Shown here in pieces: positions 34,891 to 46,294 of a stretch of DNA of 64,000 nucleotides. The position numbers and the translations under genes are program-made. The stretch's first letter is position 1. Every line of letters begins with the position of its first letter. A model generated the notes under the pieces. That model searched no databases. It was not told where the DNA came from and was given only the letters and a program-made list of their open reading frames with translations. Source of the DNA: Haemonchus contortus (taxonomy: Eukaryota > Nematoda > Chromadorea > Rhabditida > Trichostrongylidae); NCBI GenBank assembly GCA_000469685.2, contig LS997565.1, forward strand, positions 27,883,645-27,947,644, given 5' to 3'.

Positions 34891-36470
34891 CAAGACCCAG
34901 TTCAAGGTGTTTTTGTAACTTCCTTCTCAGGTTAAAAAGTGGAAGTGTCAGTGGAGAATCGAGCATCGATGGCGAAAAAAACAAGAAAATCCGCTGACTT
35001 TGTGATATGAAAGGCCATCCGAAAGTAATGGATATAGTGGTCATACGAGATTGCCAAGACGAAAACGGCATGGGAGGAATAATCAGGCCTATCTACAGGG
35101 TGGGCCAAAATTATGATTACAGCGCGCGCTAACGTTCATAGCAAATTTTTTCTGAGTTCATTACAATTCATTGAATTCCTTCCATTTCACAAGGTAGCTT
35201 ACGTTATTACCTTTCTAATGGTACTAGACTTTTGGTAGATTTTGTACATAATATAAGCGTAACTAGTCCGTGAATTAAACGTCGCTTTGCATTTACAAGC
35301 ACTTTTGGCACGTTGCATCTACAGACGAACTAGCGAAACAAGGCAGGTATTGCATTCAACCATAAGACGCACTCGAGAGTTGGGAACAATTGCAGATAGG
35401 AGTGGTGAACCTAGGAGAGCTGTGGTTATATTTAGGGGAAGTGTTGAGGAAACAGGGCAAAGGTCTACGTAGAAGCAAAATTCATTCTGAGTCCAAAAAG
35501 GCTAAATGAATGGATATGTCACGAAATTTTCTGCGTGAAATCGTGCAGCATCACCTGCACAACGAGACCCTTGTACAATCAGAAAGTGATTTCCCCAGAG
35601 AGCAGGTCAAAGAGAAGAGAAAGTTTGGCAAACAAAAGCTGCCTGTCGCATCCGAAAAAATTGCCCTACGGAATTCCTGTTCACCGACGAAAAGAGATTC
35701 ACAGTGAAATAGGTGCTCAATAAGTAGAGCAATAACATTTATATGAAGCTTAAAGAAGTGAAAGTGATACAGCGTCTGGCTCACTAACTTTCTGTGATGA
35801 CTTGTGCTAGGATCACCGCCGAGGCAAAGACACCGATTATTCTTGTAAATTATGGAGTGAAAGTTGGTTTGGGGGCCTGCCTGATCTCTTTATGCGCAAT
35901 AGGACACTTTGTTGATTCGAACCGGTCATATTGTCAAGATGAAACTCCTGACCGCAGAACAGAAATTGTCTAGAAATTTCGTGAGAGGAGTTCTTTGACT
36001 TCATGACCTTCAATCAGTGACCACACTGGAGCCCTGACCTAAATTCCATGAATGTCTCAATGTGGTCAGCCTCTGAGATGAAAGCATCCTTTAGCCCAAA
36101 CAAGAGAAGAAATAATCTCGAAAATGCTTAGCAAAAAGCCGGGACCATTTCGATGACCCTAGCTGCGTGCCACCGTCAATCCCGTCCATCGACGTCTTTG
36201 GGGTTGGGTGAAAGCAGAAAGCAACAGATCCCAGTCTCAATGTATAGTTTCGATAAGAAATTTGTGACAAACCCTTTAATGAAATTGGTTCGCTCTATTG
36301 GCTTTCTATTCGTTTTCTGCGATGTGATTTCTGTGTAATCGTAATTTTGGCCCACCCTGTAGATCGCTTCCCGATTTGAAGGCGCCACATGTGGAATGCG
36401 GTGGGTCACAGATTCATCCTATTGGGATGTTTCGAAGATTATTTTCGTTGTGAACTCTGAATTTACAGTA
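34891..36470. mobile_element. Family B MITE remnant split by a Tc1/mariner insertion
   Basis: The left part (34930-35093: CGAGATTGCCAAGAC and neighbours) and right part (36362-36470: ATTCATCCTATTGGGATGTTTC, then TTCGTTGTGAACTCTG) match the two halves of the family B element at 41.1-41.9 kb. Confidence 0.55.
35096..36359 (+). mobile_element. Tc1/mariner transposon, decayed (1,264 bp)
   Basis: Terminal repeats CAGGGTGGGCCAAAATTATG and its near-exact reverse complement, with TA on both sides (35094-35095, 36360-36361). Inside are an RRTRELGTIADRSG segment (35362) from the DNA-binding region, FTDEKRF-like sequence at 35680, ITAEAKTPIILVNYGVKV at 35812 and SLTS/PDLNSMNV-like pieces near 36030. 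Many stops and frameshifts; inactive. Confidence 0.85.
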
Positions 36471-36790
36471 AATACCTCAAAGCTATTGTGTTCTGTGCCT
36501 TCATGCATCGCTGAAATTATTCGCTTTGCAGAGTAATAAACAGACAAATATGATGGTGTACGGCGAGAAGCACGTAATTGTCAGAAAGTCAATGATCCAT
36601 GTGCGATGGCTAGCCAGCCGTGTTAGAACGGGCGTTCACCATACGTTTATACTTTTTTTGAGATTTATTCGTTACATTCAGAGTACAACTGATAAATAAG
36701 TGAAGTGTGAGAGAATTGCATAATGCAGAGCAATTTTCTACGTTTAATGCGTCACCAGCAAAGGGAACAATAATAAATAGTCAAAGATCT
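36471..36790. other. 3' flank of PHYH
   Basis: AT-rich sequence downstream of the PHYH stop codon. An AATAAT/AATAAA-like signal on the minus strand could end the transcript, but none stands out. Confidence 0.3.
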
Positions 36791-36844
36791 CTAAAGATTC
36801 GACCGTGTTCCGTTCACCGCACGTGCACGAACCCGCCAGATGTC
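36791..36844 (-). CDS. PHYH: PHYH exon 9 (stop codon)
   Basis: 54 bp after a TTTTTTCAG acceptor, encoding [17 protein letters not shown] and TAG at 36791-36793. It matches the DIWxFRARxVxGxRxNL terminus of PHYH. Confidence 0.93.
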   Translation of the reverse strand, partial: DIWRVRARAVNGTRSNL

Positions 36845-39800
36845 CTGAAAAAACGAAATCACATATAAAAATATAAATATAATATAAAAAATTAATATTT
36901 CAGGAAGTGTTCTTGCTCAAATCCCGTACAATGGTGTAGCTCATCGAAAAAAACTCGCACCACGATTTTCTCTACAAAAGGTAGCGATCGGTGGGAAAAG
37001 AGAGTTTTTTTCCGCCATAATCGGCTCTACAGGTTACTTGACATTCGGCCTTTTTCAAATAATGAATTCCATGTGATTTTAACTGCATGCACCTGCGATT
37101 TCCATAAAAACAAACCACTTTTTTTTAAGAAGTCGTAACAATTCCTTACAGCAATATCAAGTTCGACATTGTCGGCTTCTCCTCCGTACTTGTACAGACG
37201 CTTCTTTGCAATTTCGAGGATTTCATTGGATACTTCCTCAAATAAACTCTTCATGCTTTCTTTAAAAGGGTTGGAATCAATAGAGGGTTGAAATCAATAG
37301 AGGAATAAAACATGATTATAAGACTGTATTCATCAAAACCATGCCAAATCAAACGACAAACCAAACCGCACTATCAACTCATCGGTAGCCTGCCAATAAT
37401 TTCTCTATAGTACGGAAGCGCGACTCCCTTTTTTTTTAGTGGAAGCGTCCAAGTAAATCAATTTTTTCATTCTTACTATGTAGTCATCTTGAGCGGTGTG
37501 CATGAGGAGGTAGTGAGAAAATCATGCCCTCAATTATAAAAGCATGTTGCCCTCGAAAGCTGTAAAGCAAGCTTTAGATTTGGTAGCGTGGAAACGGCAT
37601 TGTTGATTGATCAATACTACGGCCATTTGGTATTTGACGTCGTCGTTGGAAGTCAGTAATCATCGACCGAACTGTGTGCAATCGACAGGACTACAGGCGC
37701 GTTCCGCTTCACCACTACGACTTTGACCGTTTCTACACTGAGGTTTGGAATGAGTTATGGTAAGTGATGGGCAGCACTGCACTCTCTCTTGTCACCTACT
37801 ACAGTGTGTTTCAAAAGTATGTGCACACCCAACATTTTGTTTTTTTGGGAATACCATTGCTTTCTGTAACCTGTGACCTTCACCATTCGATTCCTCGTGT
37901 GTGATAACCTATGAGCACCTTCTCTGAGAAAACTTCGTAGCTGTTAACAAAATTCTTTATTAAGGAAATTTTTTTTCTTTGTTTCAAAAGTATGTGCACA
38001 CTTAGCAAAAAAACAAAAATATAATTGAGATCAGAAATCAATAGAGCTCCCTAAATTTTTGTAAAGGTTATCGACTACGAGAAATCGTTTGAGAATGGTT
38101 TCGATCCGGTAGGTTCTTTACTTACCTTTGAAATGGAAGATTTTGAGTGTGCACATACTTTTGAAACTTCAACGGGGCCGCTCTTTTTCATGCATTGGTA
38201 GATTCATCCGAAACCCTGGCAGCTATCACTCACAACCTATTCCTGGCCACCTACGTCTTTTGAGTGCTCAGGACTACAGGAGAATAGCCTGTCTTGTGGC
38301 GAACACTTCTTTGTCTGTGAGTCAGATCCGAGCTCAGATGGGTTTATCAGTCTCGCGTACGACCGTTTTGCACTCTATCCGCTCTGATGGGTATATCACA
38401 CGAGAGTTGATGAAGAAGGCTACTCAACCCGGTACTCGCCACAAGCTGACAAGGCTGGAGCTTGCTCGCCCAGACCATCAAAAAGCCTCCTCCGGCGGTA
38501 CGGTTGTTCGAGAATTTTCAGGATTTTCCTATTTTTAGAACAAACAACGTGTTGTACCCATTTTGTTCTTAAGTGATTTTCTCTGATGAAAAAAGTTCAA
38601 TCTCGACGGGTCGGATGGATTTTGTCATTATTGAAGGTACCTTCGCCGAGAGCCACTCGTGATATCGAGAAGGAATTTCGGAGGAGGCTTTTTGATGGAT
38701 TGGGCCAGCAAACTCCAGCCTTGTCAGCTTGTGGCGAGTACTGAGTCGAATAGCCTTCTTCATCGTTTCTCGTGTGATATACCCATCAGAGCGGATAGAG
38801 CGCAAAACGGTCGTACGCGAGACTGATAAACTCATCTGAGCTCGGATCTGACTCACAGACAAAGAAGTGTTCGCCACAAGACAGGCTATTCTCCTGTAGT
38901 CCTGAGCACTCAAAAGACGTAGGTGGCCAGGAATAGGTTGTGAGTGATAGCTGCCAGGGTTTCGGATGAATCTACCAATGCATGAAAAAGAGCGGCCCCG
39001 TTGAAGTTTCAAAAGTATGTGCACACTCAAAATCTTCCATTTCAAAGGTAAGTAAAGAACCTACCGGATCGAAACCATTCTCAAACGATTTCTCGTAGTC
39101 GATAACCTTCACAAAAATTTAGGGGGCCCTATTGATTTCTGATCTCAATTATATTTTTGTTTTTTGCTAAGTGTGCACATACTTTTGAAACAAAGAGAAA
39201 AAATTCCTTAACAAAGAATTTTGTTAACAGCTACGAAGTTTTCTCAGAGAAAGTGGTCGTAGGTTATCGCTTACAAGGAATCGAATGGTGAATGTCACAG
39301 GTTACAGATAACAATGGTATTCCCAAAAAAACAAAATGTTGGGTGTGCACATACTTTTGAAACACACTGTATAAACGAAACTCGCTTCTTCCAAGAAGAA
39401 ATTTGCTTGGATGAAGCTTGTCAGAGCAGACCTCTATTTCCCTCAACAAATGGCACTGTTCTAGCCTCCTTTCAGAGCAATCCGCATTAAAGTTTCAGGA
39501 TTTGGAAAGGTCGATTTCTACTCCTTGTTCAATCATCCACGATGTTCTGCGCAGAAGCCACTTTCAAGGCAGGCCTTCCCGCAAATATCCCACACTCCCT
39601 GGTTGAGCAGCAGCGTCGACCACGAGTCGGAGTGCGTTAGAAGCACCTCGACCATAAGCGAACGTTGACTTGGGCAAACTTCATCATTGCGCAGGATGAA
39701 AAGTGGATGCCATATAAAATCTGCACAAGAAATCGCAATAAAAGTAAGTCTACAGCCCGCTCCAAAGCGGGGCGTTCACGCCAAGAAGCTCAACCGAGCG

Positions 39801-42800
39801 TTTTACCATAAAATCCTATCAGAGTGTACCATGATGACAGCAAGAGTATTTTGTGAATAAATGAGAGAGATAGCCTTTTTTCCGCACCGATTATAAGGAA
39901 ATTTTTGATTGTGATAGATAATCGTCGACCACCACACGTAAGGACGTCAACGAAAGGCTGGACTTGTTATAGCCTGACTACCCCACCCCTCGCATATCCA
40001 CCTGACTTCAACTCTCATGAAACTTTCAGAGGGCCACAGATTATCTCTGAAGAGAAGAATTTCAACAACCGCCAGGAAATCAATTAGGGACTGGGTGAAT
40101 GGATTGCGCCGCGCCCGTCTTGCTCTCGAAAAAGTAGTATCAGTGCTGTCCGGCCATGAAGAACTGTAGCTAAGAAGGATCACTGTGACAATTACTTATC
40201 TAACTTTGTTGTTCTGTTGTTTTGAGTCACAAAAAAACCGACAAAATTCTTCGGACACCCTAATAATAACTGTCCAGCGGTTGGTCAACTCGTTCACAGG
40301 TTCCATACACCAAAAGCAGTGCAACTTTTTTCCATCACGCCATTTTTCCATCATGTTTCACTGATATCAGGAAAGAAAAGGATAAGAGAAGAGTAAATGG
40401 AACAAGAAAGAATCGCAGTGATCGGAATGAAATCACCGAAACTTGGAAAGAGTTTCACTACAAATACCAGCAGCAATTCTTCTTCGTTTTACTGAAATAT
40501 TTTACCTCTTGTGTGGAGTTTTTAACGTCGATATATCTACATAAATCGTCGTTGGCGTAATGGCAAGATATTGCTTTGCGGAAACCTGAAAGGATCAGTT
40601 CATAGGCGAATATGTAGGTCTGAAACAAAGATAGCATGTCCAGAAAAATAGAAATAAGGGAAAGCGAAACTGTCCCGTAACTTCCCCTTGCTATTTCTTT
40701 CACGAGATTCGATACAGAATTTGCAGCTACAACAGTTTATGCAGCAAAACAAAGTTTCTAGTCAAGCCTCAGATGACATACTTCAGAGTTTGTCAGACTA
40801 AAGATATAAACGAGGTCGAAGCCCGAACAAAATCATTCAATGCAGAGCGACTTCTCTTCAACCCTTTTGCGATTTTGATGCGACACTTGCCACACATGAG
40901 CTCTCGCAGCACCACATTCCCAGATTATTACAAGTCATAGCTAGGCTCACGGATATGAAGTATGTGTGGCATCACCGGTGGTCGAACTCAGCTCATGCTT
41001 CACAACGACACTTACGTATTCTCAAGTTGATACGCTGTACTCGAGGAGATGGTTATTGATACATTTGACTTTAAGGTACAGTCCACGATAATTTTGAGGT
41101 ACCTATTTTTATTCAAAAAGCGAAAGTAGAGGTTGGGAATAGGACATCGAAGGTGAAGAAAGTACGAGAATCCGCCGATTTCGAGAAAAACATGGTTTCT
41201 CAAAAGTAGGGAAAATAGAGGTTGGACGAGATTGCCATGGACATGGAAGAGGTATTCGGACGAGATTCCGGATGTTGCAATTGCGCAAAGAGCTGACTAC
41301 ATCAATCAGAACTGTACAGAACTGCCTTCCACTGTCGCTATGGGTCATGACAAGTTGTTTGAACTTCTTACATGGGTTCCCTCGTGAACGGTGGAGCCTC
41401 TACAATGCCGGTGGAACTTGTCCGAGGATACGCACGAGCCAATCTTTGCGCATTTATAGCTCCCAAACTACGCAATTTTCCGACCTATTCGCGCTAGATA
41501 TGGCATAAGAGGAGACCTCAAACTGACTTTATTTGTACAACTCCACACGAAGTTTACAACACCTCAATGGCTAATTTCATTAGTACAACCCCCCCCCAGG
41601 TTTACCATTCCTTGATGGCTAACGTTCCGCTGAAACCACCTTCGTTTGAGCCCCCCTAATAGACAGAACCGAACCTCGTGAGCGACGTAGAACTCGAGAC
41701 AGCCAATCTACGTCGCTCACGAGGGCCGGTGCTGTTTATCAGAAAGGCTCAGGCAAAGGTGGTTTCAGCGAAACGTTAAACATTAAGGTATGGTAAGCCT
41801 CGTGTGGAGTTGTACAAATAACGTCATCTCGACAATATGCCGAGGTTTATGGAGAGCCGCACGTGGGGACCTTATCCTATAGGAGAAATCTCAGAAACCT
41901 TTTTTATCATGAACTGTGCCTTTAAAAATTCCATTAATCTTAGCGCATCACTATAGTACAGCATATGTAGTGAACGTCTGTCAAAAATATGGTTGAGAAA
42001 ATAGCAAAAGAGCAGCACAAAATTGGATGAAAAAGCGAGAGCAGAAGAAGTCGTAAGTCGACAAGTGCAAGAAGGAGGCATGAAGAGAGAACAGGTTGAA
42101 GGAAAAAATATGGTTGAGAAAATGACAAAAGAGCAGCACAAAATCGGATGAAAAAATGAGAACAGAAGAACGTTGAACAAAGAGTGAAAAAGGTGAGGTA
42201 CAGAAACGAAGAGAAGCTCCGTGAGTGGGAAGAATGAGGGAAAAAGGAATGAAGGTTCAGATCAAGGAAAAACAAAATTACTCGTTCCGCAACTTTTACC
42301 TTCAGTTCTATTGGCTCCAGATCCGTGAATAAGTATCGGATGGAAAAAGACTGTATCGCCAGCTTCCATTTCCACATGTAGTCGTGGCATCGATGTGTCA
42401 TAATCTTGGATGCCGTGGTAAGCCTTGTTCACGCCTCCCTAAGCATTTCCGTATCTCGCCATTGAGTTTATATATAACATTAGTAACTGACAGAGTAAGC
42501 TTCTCCGTACAACTACTGAAATCCAAGTGCAAATCGTACAATTCCCAGAAAAAAAGTAGCTTTATGCCACGCTCACTGTTAAAAGACCTTCACCATCTTC
42601 AGTTGCTGAAGTAGATAACATACCTTCCATTTTGGATAGCTATGCGGCAGCAGTGTCCCTTTATGTGTCCCAGGAACTACGACTAAGCAACCGTTAGCAC
42701 GGTTCACCTGAAGAGTCTCTGTTACTCTCATTAACTGTAGCTACATCTACTATTCAAAATTCACTCTCTCCATAGCCGTCCATGCGCAGCAGATGAAGTC

Positions 42801-45800
42801 AGCCGGTCGGAAGGGGAAGTAGTGCAAATCCTGATGCATTGGGTGTCGGGAAGTGAGCTTACCTAAACACTTCTTTTGAGTGATACGTACCAATCATAAG
42901 TTTGAATGGTTGGAACTTGTTGAGCACAATTTACCCACATGACGTGTTGGGAGTTGATGTTTGTGGTGTAAAAATTCAACGATGAAGAAAAAAAGGGGCA
43001 CTATTTACCCTTTACTGTCCCACTTTGTCGAGGATGGGCTGGATTTCTATCGAATTTTTTCAAGAGGATGAAACCGAATAGGAACTTGCATAGAGGGGTT
43101 ACTTGACTAGTAGAACACGAATATCGCACGAATATACGATATCCATGTTCTAACACACCAGTTAGGGGCAAGTGTTCAGCAAGATTGGTGACCTAGCTCC
43201 ATTTGGCGCCGGCACCTGTGGCGCGAGCGCTAGGCATCTTGATGACGAGTGGATGCGATATTCGTGTTCTACGGGTCGAATTACCCTTCTAGGCAAGTTT
43301 CTAGTCGGTTTCATCTCCTTGAAAAAAATTCGATGGAAATTCAGCCCATTCTCGACTAAGTGGGGCAGTAAAAGGTAAATAGTGCCCAAAAAAGATTATC
43401 GCGGAGCACTTACAGAGATACCTTGAGATATGGCAGGTGTACTGCACAAATATGCAACTTTTTATTATAGTGTTGTGCTTGAGTGGTCGCCCAGATCGTG
43501 TGTGCACCTATGTGCAAATCACGTCCGCTACCGCTAGCTTCTCTTTGAATATGTCGAGAAATTCTGAGCACACAGCAACACCAATCAGTTTCAGTCATAT
43601 TTAAGACCAGTTGCCTTCTAACTCATAACAGATTACCGCTGTCCGGTGGCTTGTTGATGAGCATTGTGTGCATCGCGAGAAGATTCGAATTCTTCGTCCC
43701 AATCAGATCTTTAACAACATCGACAACCTAAAATGCCAGTTTTTAGAAGAGTTGAATTCACAGGTGATCTTCCGAGTATTTTGCCTCTTTCTAGACAGTG
43801 ATAAGGTTCCATAATTGATCTCTGTATTACTCTTATCACTTTGAGTCCAGTTCAAGGCATGTGGGCATACATGCGTGTGTTCAAGTCGCCTTATGGATTT
43901 TCTGTGCTGTATATAGTCTTATCTCACTAAAATGATTTGAACTACGAGCTACGTAGGGGGAACCAAATGGTTAAGAGCAAATGGTTAATTGCATGTAGCA
44001 AGCCACACGCATTTGCTCGGAATGCGAGTAAATCCTAAGAACTTTTTATCCTCTACTGAGTTAATTAATACTGTCTGCTAGTTGTAAGAGTATAAATGGA
44101 TGTGCAAGCTGTGCGAGCCTTACGTGTGTGCTACTCATATGCTGCCCAACCAAAAGCCTTGGAGCGCATGAACAGTTATAGGATCAATTCAAGTGAGAAA
44201 TATCTCGTCCACTCCGAGGTAGACTGGTCATCTACCCAAGACATAAAAAGCCTTCATGTCAAAGACTAGCACGCTACTAGAGGATATTCTGTTAAAGACA
44301 ATTATAACAAGGAGCTCCATGGTCGAACATAGAAGAGCTTCTAACCTAACGCTGTCCAGATCTCGCTGCTTTACAGCCATAACAGCCCACTTAAGAGAAG
44401 ACCAGTTAAGATTGCTCTTCTTACCTTCAATGCACAACTGCTTGCATCGAGATTCTTTTCCAATATCTAATGATGTCCTTAGCTAGCTAGGAAGCTAATG
44501 TATCGACTCCGAACAGACAATAGAAAATTGACATTACCCCTTTGTATTGACAGTAATCGAACAGCACAGGATCGTCTTGGAAGTCCTGCACTTTGGTAAT
44601 AGCCTTCTCTCCAGAAACAAATTCGGATTTGGCAATGGCTATGTCTCTCATCACAGTCATGTTGATCGGCACATCTTTACCCTGGCACAAGTCCTGCAAC
44701 ATTCAAAATATAGAGATGGTCCGATGCGACTATACTATACTGTGGATACTAGCCTCTTCTTTTCATTCAGTGCTGTGTGAGGGCAAAACTATCGTAGTTT
44801 GAAAGATTCCGCCTAGATCACCTCTACCACTGTACGTTTTTGTTTAATATCCTTCATCCCGCTACTAGTACAAGGTAAAAGCAATCAGCTGATCTCAGAA
44901 ATCCCTATGCCAATACCTCTACTGCAATTGGCGGTATCATGTTACCGTATTCGCTCATCTTTTAGAGGTCGACGCTCGCATCGCCAAAATGCGCTTTCTA
45001 TGTATTTGCCTCTCCTAAAAAGACTACTGCAGTTGCCACGCCTTCCGCGATCAGCTGAAGAAAGTGGTCAGCGTCGGAAAAACCTGAGAAAACACTGCCA
45101 CTCTTTAAGAGTGGTAGTTATGCCATTCTTGTAGAATGCCTATGCCATTCGCTTCGATTTCTTGCAGACTTTCGCCATCTCTGTCCGAATAACTTCTTTA
45201 AGGGATCGCTCTACTCCGTTGGGAGTCTTCATTGCTGTCTTCGTGGTACCGATCGGTCACACGAGATGTCCATCTGTTGTCACTAAGACGAACGATATGT
45301 CCAGCTTCTCGTTTCTTCACGTCATATACTGTTTCGGTGACACCTTTGACACCAGTCAGCTTTATCTATTTCGCTAGCCGGATTTTTTTTCCATTAGCGA
45401 TACTCCACACATTGCTTGTGAAACATAGTCGATCGTGACTGCCTGCCTGAGATAAACGTCTGAAGAGACTTCTCCAATAATTGAGCCTGCCATGCGATTG
45501 CAAGAATCTCTCGTGCGCTTGCTCTTCATCCATTTATTTTTCCTAGGATGAATTATCGGTTAAATGGAGCGAGAAGAACAGCTTAGGACACTTAAAAATT
45601 TCTCAAAAAAAAGTTCTTCAATTACTCCTATAGAAGCGCTATTGGGGGATAGATAAAAGCTCGTGGTCATGAGGAGGAAAGCTTGGAAACTGAATTTTCA
45701 CTACTCCTTTGGATGGAAGAAAAAGCCTTCAGGATTTGAGAGGTGTTTCTGTAAGACTATATGTTGTCAGCTTCATAATGTTCTACTCCAGCTAAGAATG

Positions 45801-46010
45801 CGACTATTAGTTGTAGAATCTCATATCTTTTCGTTGTGAACTATGGAAATCGGATACCTTGAATCTTCGCTTGTAGCGCTCTAGCTCGTAGCTGGGCACG
45901 CAGTTCCTTATGAGAAGATAGCCATTTTTCTCGTAAAATTGCTTCTGTTCCTTCGACAATACTCTGCCATCCTCGTTCCATTGCAGGACACCCTGTCCAA
46001 TAGATTCCAT
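36791..46010 (-). CDS. PHYH: Phytanoyl-CoA dioxygenase (peroxisomal 2-oxoglutarate oxygenase), nine exons
   Basis: Nine minus-strand exons join in phase to 313 residues: 46010-45858, 44693-44538, 43727-43637, 42862-42765, 42707-42624, 42438-42300, 40585-40506, 37236-37150, 36844-36791. The enzyme hydroxylates phytanoyl-CoA and other 3-methyl-branched acyl-CoAs at C-2, using Fe(II), 2-oxoglutarate and O2, in peroxisomal alpha-oxidation. Seen in the sequence: HQD (H143, D145) and H232 as iron ligands, and K85 and R243 at the positions of the human 2-oxoglutarate contacts (K120, R275). Similarity to vertebrate PHYH is continuous from [14 protein letters not shown] to the C-terminal RSNL. Length equals mature PHYH. 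All introns are GT..AG. Introns hold transposons, including a 1.57-kb palindrome. No mitochondrial or PTS2 presequence is apparent. Confidence 0.95.
37150..37236 (-). CDS. PHYH: PHYH exon 8
   Basis: 87 bp, phase 0. The acceptor TTTATTTGAG was chosen because it gives the family length; the donor is GTAAGG. It encodes [14 protein letters not shown]. Separated from exon 7 by a 3.3-kb intron full of transposons. Confidence 0.85.
38128..38538 (+). pseudogene. N-terminal half of Tc1-like transposase, plus-strand copy
   Basis: The frame includes [20 protein letters not shown] and [20 protein letters not shown], a helix-turn-helix DNA-binding region. It loses similarity after the palindrome ends. 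A relic of the first catalytic motif, FSDE, lies near 38581 in another frame. No DDE core follows. Confidence 0.85.
38569..39045 (-). pseudogene. N-terminal half of Tc1-like transposase, minus-strand copy
   Basis: The same N-terminal sequence as the plus-strand copy, read from the other arm, with a few substitutions (GLSVSRTTV against SLSVSRTTV). The frame continues through [16 protein letters not shown] in the centre and then ends. Confidence 0.85.
39372..40265 (+). pseudogene. Tc1/mariner transposase remnant
   Basis: Plus-strand pieces show the linker and first catalytic region ([18 protein letters not shown], 39660-39715), [15 protein letters not shown] (39917) in place of the usual DNARPHxxxxT motif, [19 protein letters not shown] and [19 protein letters not shown] sequence. 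The right end ATTCTTCGGACACCCTAATA at 40240-40264 looks like a terminal repeat followed by TA. The left end was not found; the palindromic element may have replaced it. Several stops. Confidence 0.7.
40506..40585 (-). CDS. PHYH: PHYH exon 7 (2-oxoglutarate arginine)
   Basis: 80 bp, acceptor CTTTCAG, donor GTAAAA. It encodes [13 protein letters not shown], with R243 at the position of the arginine that binds the 2-oxoglutarate carboxylate. Confidence 0.94.
41071..41925. mobile_element. MITE-like element, family B, with a nested palindromic MITE
   Basis: Starts TTAAGGTACAGTCCACGATAA and ends TTATCATGAACTGTGCCTTTAA. The interior (TAGAGGTTGGGAATAG, CGAGATTGCCATGG, GAGCCTCTACAATGCCG) is shared with 9.5-9.8 and 34.9-35.1 kb. 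Lies in PHYH intron 6. Confidence 0.8.
41524..41826. mobile_element. Palindromic MITE nested in the family B element
   Basis: Left end TGACTTTATTTGTACAACTC and right end with its near reverse complement; the arms pair across most of 303 bp, with GAACCTCGTGAGCGACGTAG against CTACGTCGCTCACGAGGG near the centre. Confidence 0.82.
41983..42175. repeat. Direct repeat, about 70 bp, offset 121 bp, purine-rich
   Basis: AAAAATATGGTTGAGAAAAT and the following AAAGAGCAGCACAAAAT occur at 41983 and 42104 with few differences. Confidence 0.75.
42300..42438 (-). CDS. PHYH: PHYH exon 6 (distal histidine)
   Basis: 139 bp, acceptor TGCTTAG, donor GTAAAA, ending in phase 1. It encodes [17 protein letters not shown] with the third iron ligand, H232. 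Confidence 0.95.
42624..42707 (-). CDS. PHYH: PHYH exon 5
   Basis: 84 bp, acceptor CTTCAG, donor GTATGT, phase 0. It encodes [17 protein letters not shown]. Confidence 0.95.
42765..42862 (-). CDS. PHYH: PHYH exon 4 (iron-binding HQD)
   Basis: 98 bp, acceptor TGTTTAG, donor GTGAAT. It encodes [18 protein letters not shown] with the HxD iron ligands H143 and D145. Confidence 0.95.
42996..43387. mobile_element. Palindromic MITE in PHYH intron 3
   Basis: GGGCACTATTTACCCTTTAC at the left is matched by its near reverse complement at the right end; the arms of about 150 bp continue through GAGGATGAAACCGAATAGGAA-like sequence. 392 bp in all. Confidence 0.82.
43637..43727 (-). CDS. PHYH: PHYH exon 3
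   Basis: 91 bp, acceptor ATTTTAG, donor GTAATC, ending in phase 1. It encodes [15 protein letters not shown], the strand preceding the metal site. Confidence 0.93.
44538..44693 (-). CDS. PHYH: PHYH exon 2
   Basis: 156 bp, phase 0 at both ends, acceptor TGTTGCAG and donor GTAATG. It encodes [14 protein letters not shown] and [11 protein letters not shown]85 matches the human 2-oxoglutarate-binding lysine. Confidence 0.93.
45858..46010 (-). CDS. PHYH: PHYH exon 1 (start codon)
   Basis: ATG at 46008-46010; 51 codons ending in phase 0 at an AAG|GTATCC donor. It encodes the N-terminal helix region with [20 protein letters not shown]. An AG at 46020-46021 nine bases before the ATG could be a trans-splice (spliced-leader) acceptor, common in nematodes. 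Confidence 0.9.
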
Positions 46011-46294
46011 TGAAAATGCCTAGAATTTGTAATTTGAGTAGTAGCACGAACAAGTTGAATCAAACCTTCAAGTGACACGAAAACGGTTATTGAACGAGGA
46101 CCCGGTCTCATATGTACCTCAGATTCAGTACCCTCTGTTGTTAATACATAGGTACAAGTATGTATTGACAAAGAAGGCTACTGCACCTGTGGCATGAGAC
46201 CTGGTACTCATTCAGTGGTCGTTTTCACGTCATTGTACATACATGGTGCATCCTTAGATAACAATGGATAGCAAAGAGAGGTTTGCCAAGCTTC

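Larger units (their letters stand above)
37802..39369. mobile_element. Palindromic Tc1-like element (two inverted half-copies), 1,568 bp
   Basis: The ends are CAGTGTGTTTCAAAAGTATG and its reverse complement, with TA on both sides (37800-37801, 39370-39371). Unlike a normal transposon, almost the whole element is palindromic: 37802-38496 and 38678-39369 are inverted copies of the same ~695 bp, each carrying the outer repeat, inner repeats (37984-38008, 38147-38166) and the first part of the same transposase. The 181-bp centre is unique. It lies in PHYH intron 7. Confidence 0.92.
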
